A stretch of 64,000 nt of DNA from Imbricaverruca yamaguchii (taxonomy: Eukaryota > Arthropoda > Thecostraca > Neoverrucidae). The notes under the pieces were generated by a model. That model did no database searches, had not been told where the DNA came from, and saw nothing but the letters and a program-made list of their open reading frames with translations. Both the position numbers and the translations under genes were made by a program. The stretch's first letter is position 1, and every line of letters begins with the position of its first letter. This document shows, one piece after another, positions 21,115 through 33,420 of this stretch. The DNA lies in the NCBI GenBank assembly GCA_034440575.1, contig JAOTOL010001655.1, positions 3,488,001 to 3,552,000 of the forward strand, written 5' to 3'.

Positions 21115-21440
21115 CGGGCCTCCTACAATCCTTCCCAGCCACCGGGACGTATCCTACAGCAATTCCCAGCCACCGGGACGTATTCTACTGTCCTTCCCAG
21201 CCACCGAGGCGTATCCTACGGTCATGTCCAGCGACCCAGAAGTATCCTACAGTCATATCCAGCGACCGAGAAGTATCCTATGATCATTCCCAGCCACCGG
21301 GACGTATTCTACAGTCCTTCCCAGCCATCGAGACGTATCCTACAGTCATGTCCAGCGATCGAGAAACATCCTACAGTCCTTCCCGGCTCTCGATACGTAT
21401 CCCACAGTCCTCAGCCCTCGTCTACAGTCCCTCCCAACTT
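21115..21440. repeat. Minisatellite, about 30-bp unit, about 10 copies
   Basis: Units contain 'cccagccaccgggacgtat' and 'cctacagtc'; copies vary by substitution and small indels. Confidence 0.85.
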
Positions 21441-22976
21441 GAGACGTCCCCGACCGCTCCCGAGACATCTTCTGCAGTAATGTCCAGCTCCCCGGACATC
21501 TTCTGTGGTACCTCTCACCACCGATGGACTCCGCAATGTGGGCAGGTGGTCGTCACCCATCTTAGCTACATGTTTACTGTTAGTAGTTTAGAGCCGGTTT
21601 TCAAGTGTCGGCAAAATAGGCATAGCTAACCCAAAGGTAAAAGCTGTGCAATATTTGACAAACATATTTGCAGTGGATTTGCGTTCAAATAAACATAAAT
21701 ATTTCCATACCTAAGCAACTTTTCTCCTCTTTCAGCCCAGCCAATCCTCTCCAAAATGAGTTTCATCTCAAGAAAAACCCTGTTGCATCTTGCTCATCTC
21801 GCTGACTAAAACACCGACTACGCTGTAAGTTTTCTTCCGTATTTAATGCACAAAGCCAACTGAGGTGGGAATAGAGCTTCCTGTACACCAGAATGCAAAG
21901 TGGGTGCAATCGAAAGTGTTCAGAAGTGTACAAAGACACAGGATTATCCTTTTCTATTTTTCTGATCTTGATTATCCATGTGTCCAACTCATACACTAAA
22001 GGATTTATCTGATTTTACATTTTGTTTTGTTTAAACCAGAGTCCAGTTCCATGAAGAAGCATAATGCCCCCAAAAGACGGCTGAAACTTGCATGACGTGG
22101 TGCAAAGCCAGTCAGAATGTGCACCTGATCCAGCGTTCAGTGAGAAAAAAAGCGAGTTAATCGGACTGCACCTGTGGAACACACGGGCCGGGGCCCGTGT
22201 GTTCCACAGGTATGACGTTATTTGAGAACGACTGTGTCTGAGTGGACAGGAGGGCGAGGATGCAGAGCTTACTTAGGTAAAAATGAGGCTGTCAGGTTTC
22301 TGGTAGCCATCGTTGTGTTGCTCAAAGAAATATATTCTTAGTTCGTGGAGAGGACGAACGATGTGATATGCTCGGAATCCTTACGACTCAACTTTCGAGC
22401 CACAATATACTATTGGAGTGAGACATATTTTGCATTCATTGATGCAATGGTCAGCAGGATCATTCTTCAATTTAAAGAGTCTTCATATGATGAAGCTATT
22501 TCGGATATCCGATGCCACACCACCAGCTGTCTGCAGTCGCCGCCTGCCGGAGGCGTCGGAGCAGATGGTGTGGGTGCCGAGTACAATGATGTGCCAGCAG
22601 TTGATCGGCGGGAGGGGCATTTATGGAGATACGACTTAAAGGCAAATTCATGAGCACCACCATGGAGCCACCTCGACAGTCAGATTGAGGTGCCGTTTCC
22701 AGTATTTGGTGTCTGGAAGCTTGAGTTGCTGATCCATGGTTGTCATCAGGGAGTCATCCATGGTTGTCGTCGGTGGCTGAGGTGCTGATTTAGAGATACC
22801 ATGAGGGATTTTTAATGGTGGTGAAAGATCTTTAAAGGTGCCGATTGAGGTATGTTAGCAGGGAATCGCATTGAAATAGTAGGCGAGAGGTGGAGCTGGT
22901 AGATCCAGGGAACTTTCAGATGATCCAGGGGTATTTCGAAAGTTGTGTGAAACCACCTGGACACTACCTGGATACA
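21441..22976. other. Spacer; one perfect palindrome
   Basis: No gene was recognised. A 102-codon + frame at 22345-22653 has no known motif. The only structured item is the palindrome at 22171-22210. Confidence 0.35.
22171..22210. repeat. Perfect 19-bp inverted repeat, GC-rich
   Basis: The left arm begins CCTGTGGAACACACGGGCC. The right arm is its exact reverse complement, with two bases between. It would form a very stable hairpin or cruciform. Confidence 0.95.
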
Positions 22977-23365
22977 ATCTAGAACCACCAGGACCCCACC
23001 AGGACCCCACCAGGACACCATCTAGACACCATCTAAACACCATCTGGACACCATCTGAACACTTTCTGGACACCATCTGGACACCATCTGGACACCATCT
23101 GGACACCATCTGAACACCATCTGAACACCATCTGAACACTTTCTGGACACCATCTGGACACCATCTGGACACCATCTGGACACCATCTGAACACCATCTG
23201 AACACCATCTGGACCCCACCTGGACGTCATCTGGACCCCACCTGGATCCCACCTGGACCCCATCTGGACGTCACCTGGACCACACCTGGACCCCACCTGG
23301 ACGTCACCTGGACCCCACCTGGACACCACCCGGACACCCCCTGGACATCACCTGGACCCCAGCTT
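22977..23365. repeat. 11-bp tandem array and derivatives
   Basis: The unit is CACCATCTGGA and variants (CACCATCTGAA, CACTTTCTGGA, CACCTGGACCC). The right half shifts to 'cacctggaccc' and 'ctggacgtcac' versions. Long minus-strand frames come from the stop-free unit. Confidence 0.9.
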
Positions 23366-24859
23366 GACAGCTGGGCGTCGGCACACAGCTGCCGGCTGTG
23401 GCCCCGCTCCCCCAGCTCCCCTCCCGTCTGTTGGCTATATGCGGGCACCGCGTGCGCGGCTGCCGACAAAACGCGTCCTGCCATAGATAGCGGCTTACAA
23501 TGGATCGATTAGTGCCTCCGTCGTGACGTCGGCGGCTATCGCCGGAGACCGACTGGGCGGTGTCAGCTATGGTAAAATCCCGAACCGACTGTACGCTGTC
23601 GGCACGACGAAATTTCAAACCGATTGTACGGCGCCTAGCTACGACGAGCTCTCACGCATGCCATATATTTCCTTCCATTCTCTTTCCGTGATGTGAAAAC
23701 TCCTCCCAGCACAAACGCAATGTTTCTCAAATCACATCGTTGATCACCGTATTGGAGCGACAGCTTTCAGTAGAAAATGCCGTCATGAAAAGCCATCAAG
23801 TGAACCGTTTCCAAGCAGGTTACCGATATTCCCATGTAATTTATGCCCCGCATTCGTCGGTTTCGACCAGCGTTATTTTGCTCCTCCCGATAGCCTGCAT
23901 ATTTTGACGGCGGATGTGGGGAAGGGGACCCAACTCGGCTGACAGCTGGGTGGCCCACGTTGGCGAGGTGGCACATTGCGTTCGCTCTATGGTCAGCAAC
24001 TTTTCGCTGCGGCGAAGCGACGACCCGCTGAGCTCCGACAGGTCCGAGCTCAGCCCGAGCGGAGCGTTCTGACACGCCGCCTCCGGCCGCCGGCCACCGC
24101 ACCGCTCAGGTCAGACCGCCACAGGTCAGAGCGCCGGGTGCGAGCCGCCGCCCAGCGTGGTGGCGTGGGAACGGCCGGCAACCACGCGCAACAGCGCCAC
24201 CATTACGCGCGGCTAATTGTCGATGCTGTCGGCGCGGCAGGATGCGCAGTCACACCCAAACTGGCCGCGTGTGAATGACACGGCGGCCGGCCGATTTTGT
24301 GAATCACGGCCCGGCCAGTTGGCGTGAATGGCGGTCGGGCGTCCGCCAGCCGCCCCCCCCCCCGCCCGACTGTTCAGAGGCGGACAACCGCCCCCAGCCG
24401 ACTGTTCAGAGGCGGGCAGCCCCCCCCCCACCCCACCCCCGCCGACCGTTCAACACCCATGTCCACATATACACTTGTGTATATGTGTATATGTTCATCA
24501 GCCAACAGATGAAGGGCCAAGGCTCCATCAAAAGCATGCAAGTCGACACCCATGCCCACATATACACTTCTTCCACCGAACATGTTCGCACAGATATATT
24601 CCACATATATCGCACCGTTATTCGGCGCCTGTGACCTCGCTTACGATGACCCTCGACATGCCAAGACACCTGACGACTGGACGTCCCGCAAAACAGAGTG
24701 GCTCGAACCACAACGAGTCCAATCCACCAAACAGCTTCTACGTAATTACTGAACGAAGTGGGATTGGGAAATTGAACATAAAACGGTTGCAGTATCGGCT
24801 CATATTATTCTATAATTCGCTATGTTCATCACTGTCCCGGCTACATTACTAAAGTCCGG
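23366..24859. other. Spacer with a GC-rich patch at about 24000-24440
   Basis: The GC-rich patch could be a promoter region, but no exon is evident beside it. Two diverged copies of 'cccatgtccacatatacactt' text occur near 24457 and 24550. Confidence 0.35.
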
Positions 24860-25400
24860 CCCCTCACATGATGTCACGAACACTGGGGTTGCCGTACCTC
24901 ACCAGTGTTGGGTGTACACCCCTGTCTGCCCTACCTGTCTCACCCATGACGTGATGTCACGAACACCGAGGATGCCTTACCTCACCAGTGTTGGGTGTAC
25001 ACCCTAGTCTGCCCCTGCCCGTCTCACCCCTCACATGATGTCACGAACACTGGGGTTGCCGTACCTCACCAGTGTTGGGTGTACACCCCTGCCTGCCCCA
25101 CCTGTCTCACCCATGACGTGATGTCACGAGTTGAGTGACAAGGGTGTACACCCAACACAGTGTTGGGTGTACACCCTTGTCTGCCCCTGCCCGTCTCACC
25201 ACCCCCTGCACATGATGTCACGGACACCGAGGATGCCGTACCTCACCAGTGTTGAGTGTACACCCTAGTCTGCCCCTGCCCGTCTCAACCCCTGCACATG
25301 ATGTCACGGATACCGAGGATGCCGTACCTCACCAGTGTTGGTGTACACCCTTGTCTGCCCCTGCCCGTCTCACCACCCCCTGCACATGATGTCACGCACG
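24860..25400. repeat. Minisatellite, about 80-110-bp unit, about 6 copies
   Basis: Landmarks are 'atgatgtcacg', 'gccgtacctcaccagtgttg' and 'gtgtacaccc' plus 'tctgcccctgcccgtctcac'. Unit length varies through internal deletions. Confidence 0.85.
25138..25180. repeat. Perfect 21-bp palindrome inside the array
   Basis: Two 21-base arms starting ACAAGGGTGTACACCCAAC pair exactly around one base. The right arm is normal array sequence and the left arm is the same sequence inverted. Confidence 0.95.
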
Positions 25401-25465
25401 CTGCTGCCGACTCGTGGGAGCGGAAGTGCAGCAGCGCGAGCCCGGAACTGGCCACGCCCTGCGTC

Positions 25466-25497
25466 CGTGTGTGTGTGTGTGTGTGTGTCTGTGTGTT
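25466..25497. repeat. (TG)n microsatellite
   Basis: Short TG dinucleotide run with one TCTG interruption. Confidence 0.95.
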
Positions 25498-26946
25498 TGG
25501 CCAGCCTGCCATCCCAGTGCCTATTGCACCATGCAGTCCACCACAGGCCGGAACGCACGTGCACATGCGCGCCAGCCCGTTGAAGCTTCCTCTGAAAGAA
25601 GACTGGCGCCTACTCTGTGGCGGGAAAACTTTACGTCGATGAGCGGCGGCAAAGGCGAATGCGGCGTCTCAACAGCCGGCTTTGGCCATGTTGGTTGGGG
25701 GTGACGTGCCTGTCCGGCAATGACTGATGTTGTAGCCCGTTTCAAGACGACCAATAAGCACCGGAATGCAATGTCGATGACTTCGTCTAGTATGACGGGC
25801 ATATCATTGAAATATATGCCCTTTATTTGTAGATATGAAATGTTCCAGAAGTTTTAACTAAAAAGTAATAGATCCGATAAAAACTCAACCAACATATTCA
25901 AACTGTGGCACTGTTTGGAAAAGCGCTCAGTTCACAGAAACAACTAGCCAATCTGGTCGCATTTGGCACCATGGTGGGGAGGTAGAAGTTGTCGGGTAGA
26001 ACATAAATTTACCGTAGTATTACCAGCAAATGTGCAATATTTGGGAGGTAGTGGTAGTATGCATCCTGCGCATGAATATTTTCCTTTTCTATTTTAGTTT
26101 ATGTCTGTGAAGTACTTGCACTATGAATAATTATTGAAATACATAATTTCCAGATGCCATGATTCCATTTTCATGCTCCCGAAACTATTAAATCATCTCT
26201 AGCTTACAAGCGGCTTGTTTACCGTTGTAATGGCGTCCACTATGCAGCACCATACGAGGCTCCGTTTTAAAATGTCGCTGCACTCCTGCACGAATAACCC
26301 CTACTGATTGGGAGGGGGAGTTGACCCTTGTCTTTGAATATCATACTCGAAAGAAAGAACAAAGAATGAATTGCTTCCAACACGCAAACACCGCAAGATG
26401 TTCAAAACATGCGCATCTGAGACAAACTTGTTTGTTGGCTTGCCTGACATACTTCGGCCGTAAATGATGCGACCGGAGCACAAATGATACGTCATTTTTT
26501 TAAACGTTGATTATGATTCCTCACAGCTATCAGAAAGGGCCAATCACCTATCGCAGTTGAAGCCGGCTGGCGATATTGATCAGAGTGGTAAACTGTTCAC
26601 ACAATATTGCATTTGAATACTGCTGAATTCGGCAAACAGCTGCTGTCATCGAGTTTACTTCCGAAGTCAGGCTCGCTCGGTCTGACTTCCAGATTTCCGA
26701 CTAGATGACGTCTCAGGCGCGGATGTAGCTATTCATTTGCTGGGTTTGTGCATAAACAAGCTGTTACTAGTAAAAATAAAAAAAAGCTAGTCGTATCAGG
26801 TAACTCAGTATACGATGTTTGTTTATTGATATATTAAATTGGTTCAATCTCCGGTTCAAAAGTCTTCGGATCAACGCAATTAATATGTCCTGACTTCGCC
26901 ATTGGGATGTCATGGGGATTACTTCCCGCTAGCGCACCCGTGAAGC
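25498..26946. other. No feature seen
   Basis: Spacer of mixed composition with no motif or array recognised. Confidence 0.4.
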
Positions 26947-29490
26947 CGCCTAGTGTCGGCTCGGGGACCGCCTAGTGTCGGCTCGGGGACCGCCCAGTGT
27001 CGGCTCGGGGACCGCCCAGTGTCGGCTCGGGGACCGCCTAGTGTCGGCTCGGGGAGTACCGTCTGGGACCGCCTAGTGTCGGCTCGGGGACCGCCTAGTG
27101 TCGGCTCGGGGACCGCCTAGTGTCGGCTCGGGGACCGCCTAGTGTCGGCTCGGGGACCGCCCAGTGTCGGCTCAGGGACCGCCTAGTGTCGGCTCGGGGA
27201 GTACCGTCTGGGACCGCCTAGTGTCGGCTCGGGGACCGCCTGGTGTCGGCTCGGGGACCGCCTGGTGTCGGCTCGGGGACCGCCTAGTGTCGGCTCGGGG
27301 ACCGCCTAGTGTCGGCTCGGGGACCGCCTAGTGTCGGCTCGGGGACCGCCTAGTGTCGGCTCGGGGACCGCCTAGTGTCGGCGGGAGTCGTTGGGACCGC
27401 CTAGTGTCGGCTCGGGGACCGCCTAGTGTCGGCTCGGGGACCGCCTAGTGTCGGCTCGGGGACCGCCTAGTGTCGGCTCGGGGACCGCCTAGTGTCGGCT
27501 CGGGGACCGCCTAGTGTCGGCTCGGGGACCGCCTAGTGTCGGCTCGGGGAGTACCGTCTGGGACCGCCTAGTGTCGGCTCGGGGACCGCCTAGTGTCGGC
27601 TCGGGGACCGCCTAGTGTCGGCTCGGGGACCGCCTAGTGTCGGCTCGGGGACCGCCTAGTGTCGGCTCGGGGACCGCCCAGTGTCGGTTCTGGGAGTACT
27701 GTCTGGGACCGCCTAGTGTCGGCTCGGGGACCGCCTAGTGTCGGCTCGGGGACCGCCTAGTGTCGGCTCGGGGACCGCCTAGTGTCGGCTCGGGGACCGC
27801 CTAGTGTCGGCTCGGGGACCGCCTAGTGTCGGCTCGGGGACCGCCTAGTGTCGGCTCGGGGACCGCCTAGTGTCGGCTCGGGGACCGCCTAGTGTCGGCT
27901 CGGGGACCGCCTAGTGTCGGCTCGGGGGACCGCCTAGTGTCGGCTCGGGGACCGCCTAGTGTCGGCTCGGGGACCGCCTAGTGTCGGCTCGGGGACCGCC
28001 TAGTGTCGGCTCGGGGACCGCCTAGTGTCGGCTCGGGGACCGCCTAGTGTCGGCTCGGGGACCGCCTAGTGTCGGCTCGGGGACCGCCTAGTGTCGGCTC
28101 GGGGACTCGCCTAGTGTCGGCTCGGGGCTAGTGTCGGCTCGGGGACCGCCTAGTGTCGGCTCGGGGACCGCCTAGTGTCGGCTCGGGGACGACCGCCTAG
28201 TGTCGGCTCGGGGACCGCCTAGTGTCGGCTCGGGGACCGCCTAGTGTCGGGGACCGCCTAGTGTCGGCTCGGGGACCGCCTAGTGTCGGCTCGGGGACCG
28301 CCTAGTGTCGGCTCGGGGACCGCCTAGTGTCGGCTCGGGGACCGCCTAGTGTCGGCTCGGGGACCGCCTAGTGTCGGCTCGGGGACCGCCTAGTGTCGGC
28401 TCGGACCGGGGACCGCCTAGTGTCGGCTCGGGGACCGCCTAGTGTCGGCTCGTGGGACCGCCTAGTGTCGGCTCGGGGACCGCCTAGTGTCGGCTCGGGG
28501 ACCGCCTATGTCGGTCTGGGACCGCCTAGTGTCGGCTCGGGGACCGCCTAGTGTCGGCTCGGGGACCGCCTAGTGTCGGGGCCTATGTCTGGGACCGCCT
28601 AGTGTCGGCTCGGGGACCGCCTAGTGTCGGCTCGGGGACCGCCTAGTGTCGGCTCGGGGACCGCCTAGTGTCGGCTCGGGGACCGCCTAGTGTCGGCTCG
28701 GGGACCGCCTAGTGTCGGCTCGGGGACCGCCTAGTGTCGGCTCGGGGACCGCCTAGTGTCGGCTCGGGGACCGCCTAGTGTCGGCTCGGGGACCGCCTAG
28801 TGTCGGCTCGGGGACCGCCTAGTGTCGGCTCGGGGACCGCCTAGTGTCGGCTCGGGGACCGCCTAGTGTCGGCTCGGGGACCGCCTAGTGTCGGCTCGGG
28901 GAGTACCGTCTGGGACCGCCTAGTGTCGGCTCGGGGACCGCCTAGTGTCGGCTCGGGGACCGCCTAGTGTCGGCTCGGGGACCGCCTAGTGTCGGCTCGG
29001 GGACCGCCTAGTGTCGGCTCGGGGACCGCCTAGTGTCGGCTCGGGGACCGCCTAGTGTCGGCTCGGGACCGCCTAGTGTCGGCTCGGGGACCGCCTAGTG
29101 TCGGCTCGGGGACCGCCTAGTGTCGGCTCGGGGACCGCCTAGTGTCGGCTCGGGGACCGCCTAGTGTCGGCTCGGGGACCGCCTAGTGTCGGCTCGGGGA
29201 GTACCGTCTGGGACCGCCTAGTGTCGGCTCGGGGACCGCCTAGTGTCGGCTCGGGGACCGCCTAGTGTCGGCTCGGGGGTAGTCTGGGACCGCCTAGTGT
29301 CGGCTCGGGGACCGCCTAGTGTCGGCTCGGGGACCGCCTAGTGTCGGCTCGGGGACCGCCTAGTGTCGGCTCGGGGACCGCCTAGTGTCGGCTCGGGGAC
29401 CGCCTAGTGTCGGCTCGGGGACCGCCTAGTGTCGGCTCGGGGAGTACCGTCTAGGACCGCCGTCAGTGCAGGCTCAGGGGGTACCGTTCA
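26947..29490. repeat. 22-bp GC-rich satellite, about 110 copies
   Basis: The unit is 22 bp and contains ACCGCCTAGTGTCGGCTCGG. Most copies are identical. A 13-bp insert, 'gagtaccgtctgg' or a variant, recurs at about 27055, 27200, 27375, 27548, 27690, 28903, 29207 and 29443, giving a loose higher-order pattern. The TAG in each unit and the unit length of 22 close all three + frames, so it is not coding on that strand. Confidence 0.97.
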
Positions 29491-30361
29491 AAGCAAGCTG
29501 AGCCAAATGTTACCGACCGGATCAACACTCACCAGCGAAATGCTCTTCCATTAAAGTGACTTAGACAACAACACTGGAGGGAAATTTACGATTTTTAAAA
29601 AATCGGATAGCCTTGCCAAAACATTGGGTTGTCGGCATGACGTCACACTCTGGTGCAACCGGGCGTCGCTGGACTGCAGCTCTTTCGTCTCTCTAAACGG
29701 GTCAGAATACCTAATTAATGTCGCCGTGTAGGACAAACGGGCGCCACGATCCCGACGCCAGACTTGCCACGTTACTATTGCATAGCAACACACATTTTCA
29801 TTCGCAGGATTGCAACACCTGGCGCATGATTAGCAGACGAGAAAATCAGCACAAGGTCTTGCTCTTCACGGCAGATGAAAGGTAGATTTGTATTGAAAGC
29901 TTGGGATAGTTGTTTGCTGTGTTGTGTGGAATGGAGGATGCATGTCTTGTGAAAAGCGGCTGTCTAGCCTCCACTTTCCTTTCTGGGTTTCAGAGCACAG
30001 TATTGTATCACCACTGACAGTGGTAACCGAGATACTTGCCAAACAGATATTACAGATACGTCAGTTATTCAAAGAAAAACACCATGCATTTACCGTGCCC
30101 TCTCACCATTGTTGTTCATTTCGTGATATTTCGAAATTATCTATCTGCGATTTAAATGAAAGAAGTAGTCAGTGGGTGAATGGGGTGAACGAAGGCGATA
30201 GCCCGTCCCTTGGTACTACCGAACGAGGACTAAATACGGGATCCAAGCATACAGTTTTCGTATTTCTTCTCAGGCTTTCCTCGTGAAAAGGTTAGGTGCC
30301 CGGCAAGATAAGCAAGATAAGCAAAGAAACGGCTGAGCCAGTACCGCACCGGACGGAGCCA
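29491..30361. other. No feature seen
   Basis: Spacer between the 22-bp and 13-bp arrays. A 120-codon + frame at 29924-30286 has no recognisable motif. Confidence 0.35.
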
Positions 30362-31115
30362 GTTGTCACGCCATGTTGTCACGCCGTGTTGTCACGCCAT
30401 GTTGTTACGCCGTATTGTCACGCCGTGTTGTCACGCCATGTTGTTACGCCGTGTTGTCACGCCGTGTTGTCACGCCGTGTTGTTACGCCGTGTTGTCACG
30501 CCGTGTTGTCACGCCGTGTTGTCACACCGTGTTGTCACGCCGTGTTGCAACACCGTGACGCCACACCGTGTTGTCATGCCATGTTGTCACGCCGTGTTGT
30601 CACACCATGTTGCAACACCGTGACGCCACACCGTGTTGTCATGCCATGTTGTCACGCCGTGTTGTCACACCATGTTGCAACACCGTGACGCCACACCGTG
30701 TTGTCATGCCATGTTGTCACGCCGTGTTGTCACGCCATGTTGCAACACCGTGACGCCACACCGTGTTGTCATGGCATGTTGTCACGCTGTGTTGTCACGC
30801 CGTATTGTCACGCCGTATTGTCACGCCGTATTGTCACGCCGTATCGTCACGCTGGATTGTCACGCCGTATGTCACACCGTGTTGTTACGCTATGTTGTCA
30901 CGCCATGTTGCAACGCCGTGATGCCACACCGTGTTGTCAGGGCATGTTGTTACGCCGTGTTTTCACGCCATGTTGTCACGCGGTGGTATCATGCCGTGAT
31001 GTCACACTGGGTTGTCACGCCATGTTGTCACGCCGTATTGTCACACCCTATTGTCACACAATGTTGTCACGCCGCTATGTCACGCCGTATGTCACATCGT
31101 GGTGTCACACCCTGG
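30362..31115. repeat. 13-bp minisatellite, about 57 copies
   Basis: The unit is GTTGTCACGCCGT with variants (GTTGTCACGCCAT, GTTGTTACGCCGT, GTTGCAACACCGT). A block of several variant units ('gcaacaccgtgacgccacaccgt' type) repeats at 30546, 30611, 30676 and 30741, so there is a higher-order unit of 65 bp, five basic units. All + frames stay open because the unit has no stop. Confidence 0.95.
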
Positions 31116-31445
31116 GCGGCATGAATGGGACGTTCCGTTTGCATAGGCTGTCCGGTGCCAGTCGCGTCGTGGTCGGCAAATGCACGTGTGACCGATGACC
31201 TTGGTGGGATGATCGGACGGCAGTGGCCACTCGCCCTCCCCCCCCCCCCCCCCTCCAACGCTGAATGGCCGACTCGTCTCAGCCGTCTGGCCATACCACG
31301 GTATAGGCGGTAGCGTGCAGTCAAGTTGACCATTCTGCACCACACATGAGGACACTGCCACAATGGAATAGTCCGGTGGGTGTTGAAGGAGCGGATTGAA
31401 AATCCTCTTTGAAGATTGCAAGGCGGCGAATAGTGCGCTTCTAGG
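31116..31445. other. Spacer between arrays
   Basis: Unique sequence with a poly-C run at about 31238-31252; no gene recognised. Confidence 0.5.
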
Positions 31446-32757
31446 TGCGGGTTGTCGGCGTGTGTCCCGGAGTCTGGTGACAGGTGGTGAGGGGTAACAG
31501 AGGCCCAACGGCGGCGTGTGTCCCGGAGTCTGGTGACAGGTGGTGAGGGGTAACAGAGGCCCAACGGCGGCGTGTGTCTAGGAGCCTGGTGACAGGTGGT
31601 GAGGGGTAACAGGGACCCAACGGCGGCGGGTGTCCCGGAGTCTGGTGACAGGTGGTGAGGGGTAACAGAGGCCCAACGGCGGCGTGTGTCCCTTCTGGAG
31701 TCTGGTGACAGGTGGTGAGGGGTAACAGGGGCCCAACGGCGGCGGGTGTCCCGGAGTCTGGTGACAGGTGGTGAGGGGTAACAGAGGCCCAACGGCGGCG
31801 TGTGTCCCGGAGTCTGGTGACAGGTGGTGAGGGGTAACAAAGGCCCAACGGCGGCGTGTGTCCCAGGAGTCTGGTGACAGGTGGTGAGGGGTAACAGAGG
31901 CCCAACGGCGGCGTGTGTCTAGGAGTCTGGTGACAGGTGGTGAGGGGTAACAGAGGCCCAACGGCGGCGTGTGTGGTCCCTGAGTCTGGTGACAGGTGGT
32001 GAGGGGTAACAGAGGCCCAACGGCGGCGTTGTCGGAGTCTGGTGACAGGTGGTGAGGGGTAACAGAGGCCCAACGGCGGCGTGTGTCCCGGAGTCTGGTG
32101 ACAGGTGGTGAGGGGTAACAGAGGCCCAACGGCGGCGTGTGTCCCGGAGTCTGGTGACAGGTGGTGAGGGGTAACAGAGGCCCAACGGCGGCGTGTGTCC
32201 CGGAGTCTGGTGACAGGTGGTGAGGGGTAACAGAGGCCCAACGGCGGCGTGTGTCTAGGAGTCTGGTGACAGGTGGTGAGGGGTAACAGAGGCCCAACGG
32301 CGGCGTGTGTCCCGGAGTCTGGTGACAGGTGGTGAGGGGTAACAGAGGCCCAACGGCGGCGTGTGTCTCGGAGTCTGGTGACAGGTGGTGAGGGGTAACA
32401 GAGGCCCAACGGCGGCGTGTGTCCCGGAGTCTGGTGACAGGTGGTGAGGGGTAACAGAGGCCCAACGGCGGCGTGTGTCCCGGAGTCTGGTGACAGGTGG
32501 TGAGGGGTAACAGAGGCCCAACGGCGGCGTGTGTCTAGGAGTCTGGTGACAGGTGGTGAGGGGTAACAGAGGCCCAACGGCGGCGTGTGTCTAGGAGTCT
32601 GGTGACAGGTGGTGAGGGGTAACAGAGGCCCAACGGCGGCGTGTGTCCCGGAGTCTGGTGGCAGGTGGTGAGGGGTAACAGAGGCCCAACGGCGGCGTGT
32701 GTCTAGGAGTCTGGTGGCAGGTGGTGAGGGGTAACAGAGGCCCAACGGCGGCGTGTG
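31446..32757. repeat. 56-bp minisatellite, about 23 copies
   Basis: The unit contains GTCTGGTGACAGGTGGTGAG and then GGGTAACAGAGGCCCAACGG. Variation is concentrated in one short window ('cccgg' versus 'ctagg' after GTGTGT). The long minus-strand open frame is a by-product: 56 is not a multiple of 3 and the unit lacks stops on that strand. Confidence 0.97.
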
Positions 32758-33420
32758 CTCCGTATGCGGTGTTAGATGGCGCAGTAGGCGGCGATAGGTG
32801 GCGCAATAAGCGGTGGTAGGTGATGTGAGACGACGGTAGGCGGTGGTAGGTGATGTGAGACGACGGTAGGCGGTGATAGGTGATGTGAGACGACGGTAGG
32901 CGGTGATAGGTGGCGTAATAGGAGGTGGTAGGTGATGTGAGACGACGGTAGGCGGTGGTAGGTGATGTGAGACGACGGTAGGCGGTGATAGGTGGCGTAA
33001 TAGGAGGTGGTAGGTGATGTGAGACGACGGTAGGTGGTGATAGGTGGTGTAATGGGGGTGATAGGTCGTGCAGTAGGCGGTGGTAGAAGTTGCAGTAGGA
33101 GGTGGTAGATGGTGTGGTAGGTGGTTGTAGGTGCGTACAAGGCGGTGGTAGATGGTGGAATGGCAGGCGGTTGGTGGTAGGTATGTGATGGTAGGTGGTA
33201 TGGTATGTGATGATAGGTGGTGTGGTAGGCGGTGCTATGTGGTGTAGTAAGCGGTGGTAAGTGGTGTTAGGCAGTGGTAGGTGGTGTAGTAGGCGGTGAT
33301 CGGAGGTGTGGCAGGCGGTGGAAGGTGGCATAGTATGCGGTGGTAGGTGGTGTGGTAGGCGGTATTATGTGGTCCAGTAGGTAGTGCTAGATGGTGTAGC
33401 AGGTGATAGGTGGCTGACAG
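32758..33420. repeat. G/T-rich degenerate minisatellite (GGTGGTAGG-type)
   Basis: It is continuous with the 56-bp array on its left. It contains a clearer sub-array with 'ggtgatgtgagacgacgg' at 32819-33030 and a looser (GGYGGTAGGTGGT)n region after it. Confidence 0.85.

Noticed and set aside
22345..22653. Further ecdysoneless exon
   Set aside because: Checked because ecd lacks its 3' exons, but the 102-codon frame shares no convincing ordered residues with the family.
26947..29490. CRISPR-like regular repeat spacing
   Set aside because: Units are contiguous with no unique spacers, there are no cas genes, and the window is eukaryotic.
31441..32745. 434-codon minus-strand open frame
   Set aside because: It is entirely 56-bp minisatellite and is open through lack of stops in the unit; there is no start context, domain or unique sequence.
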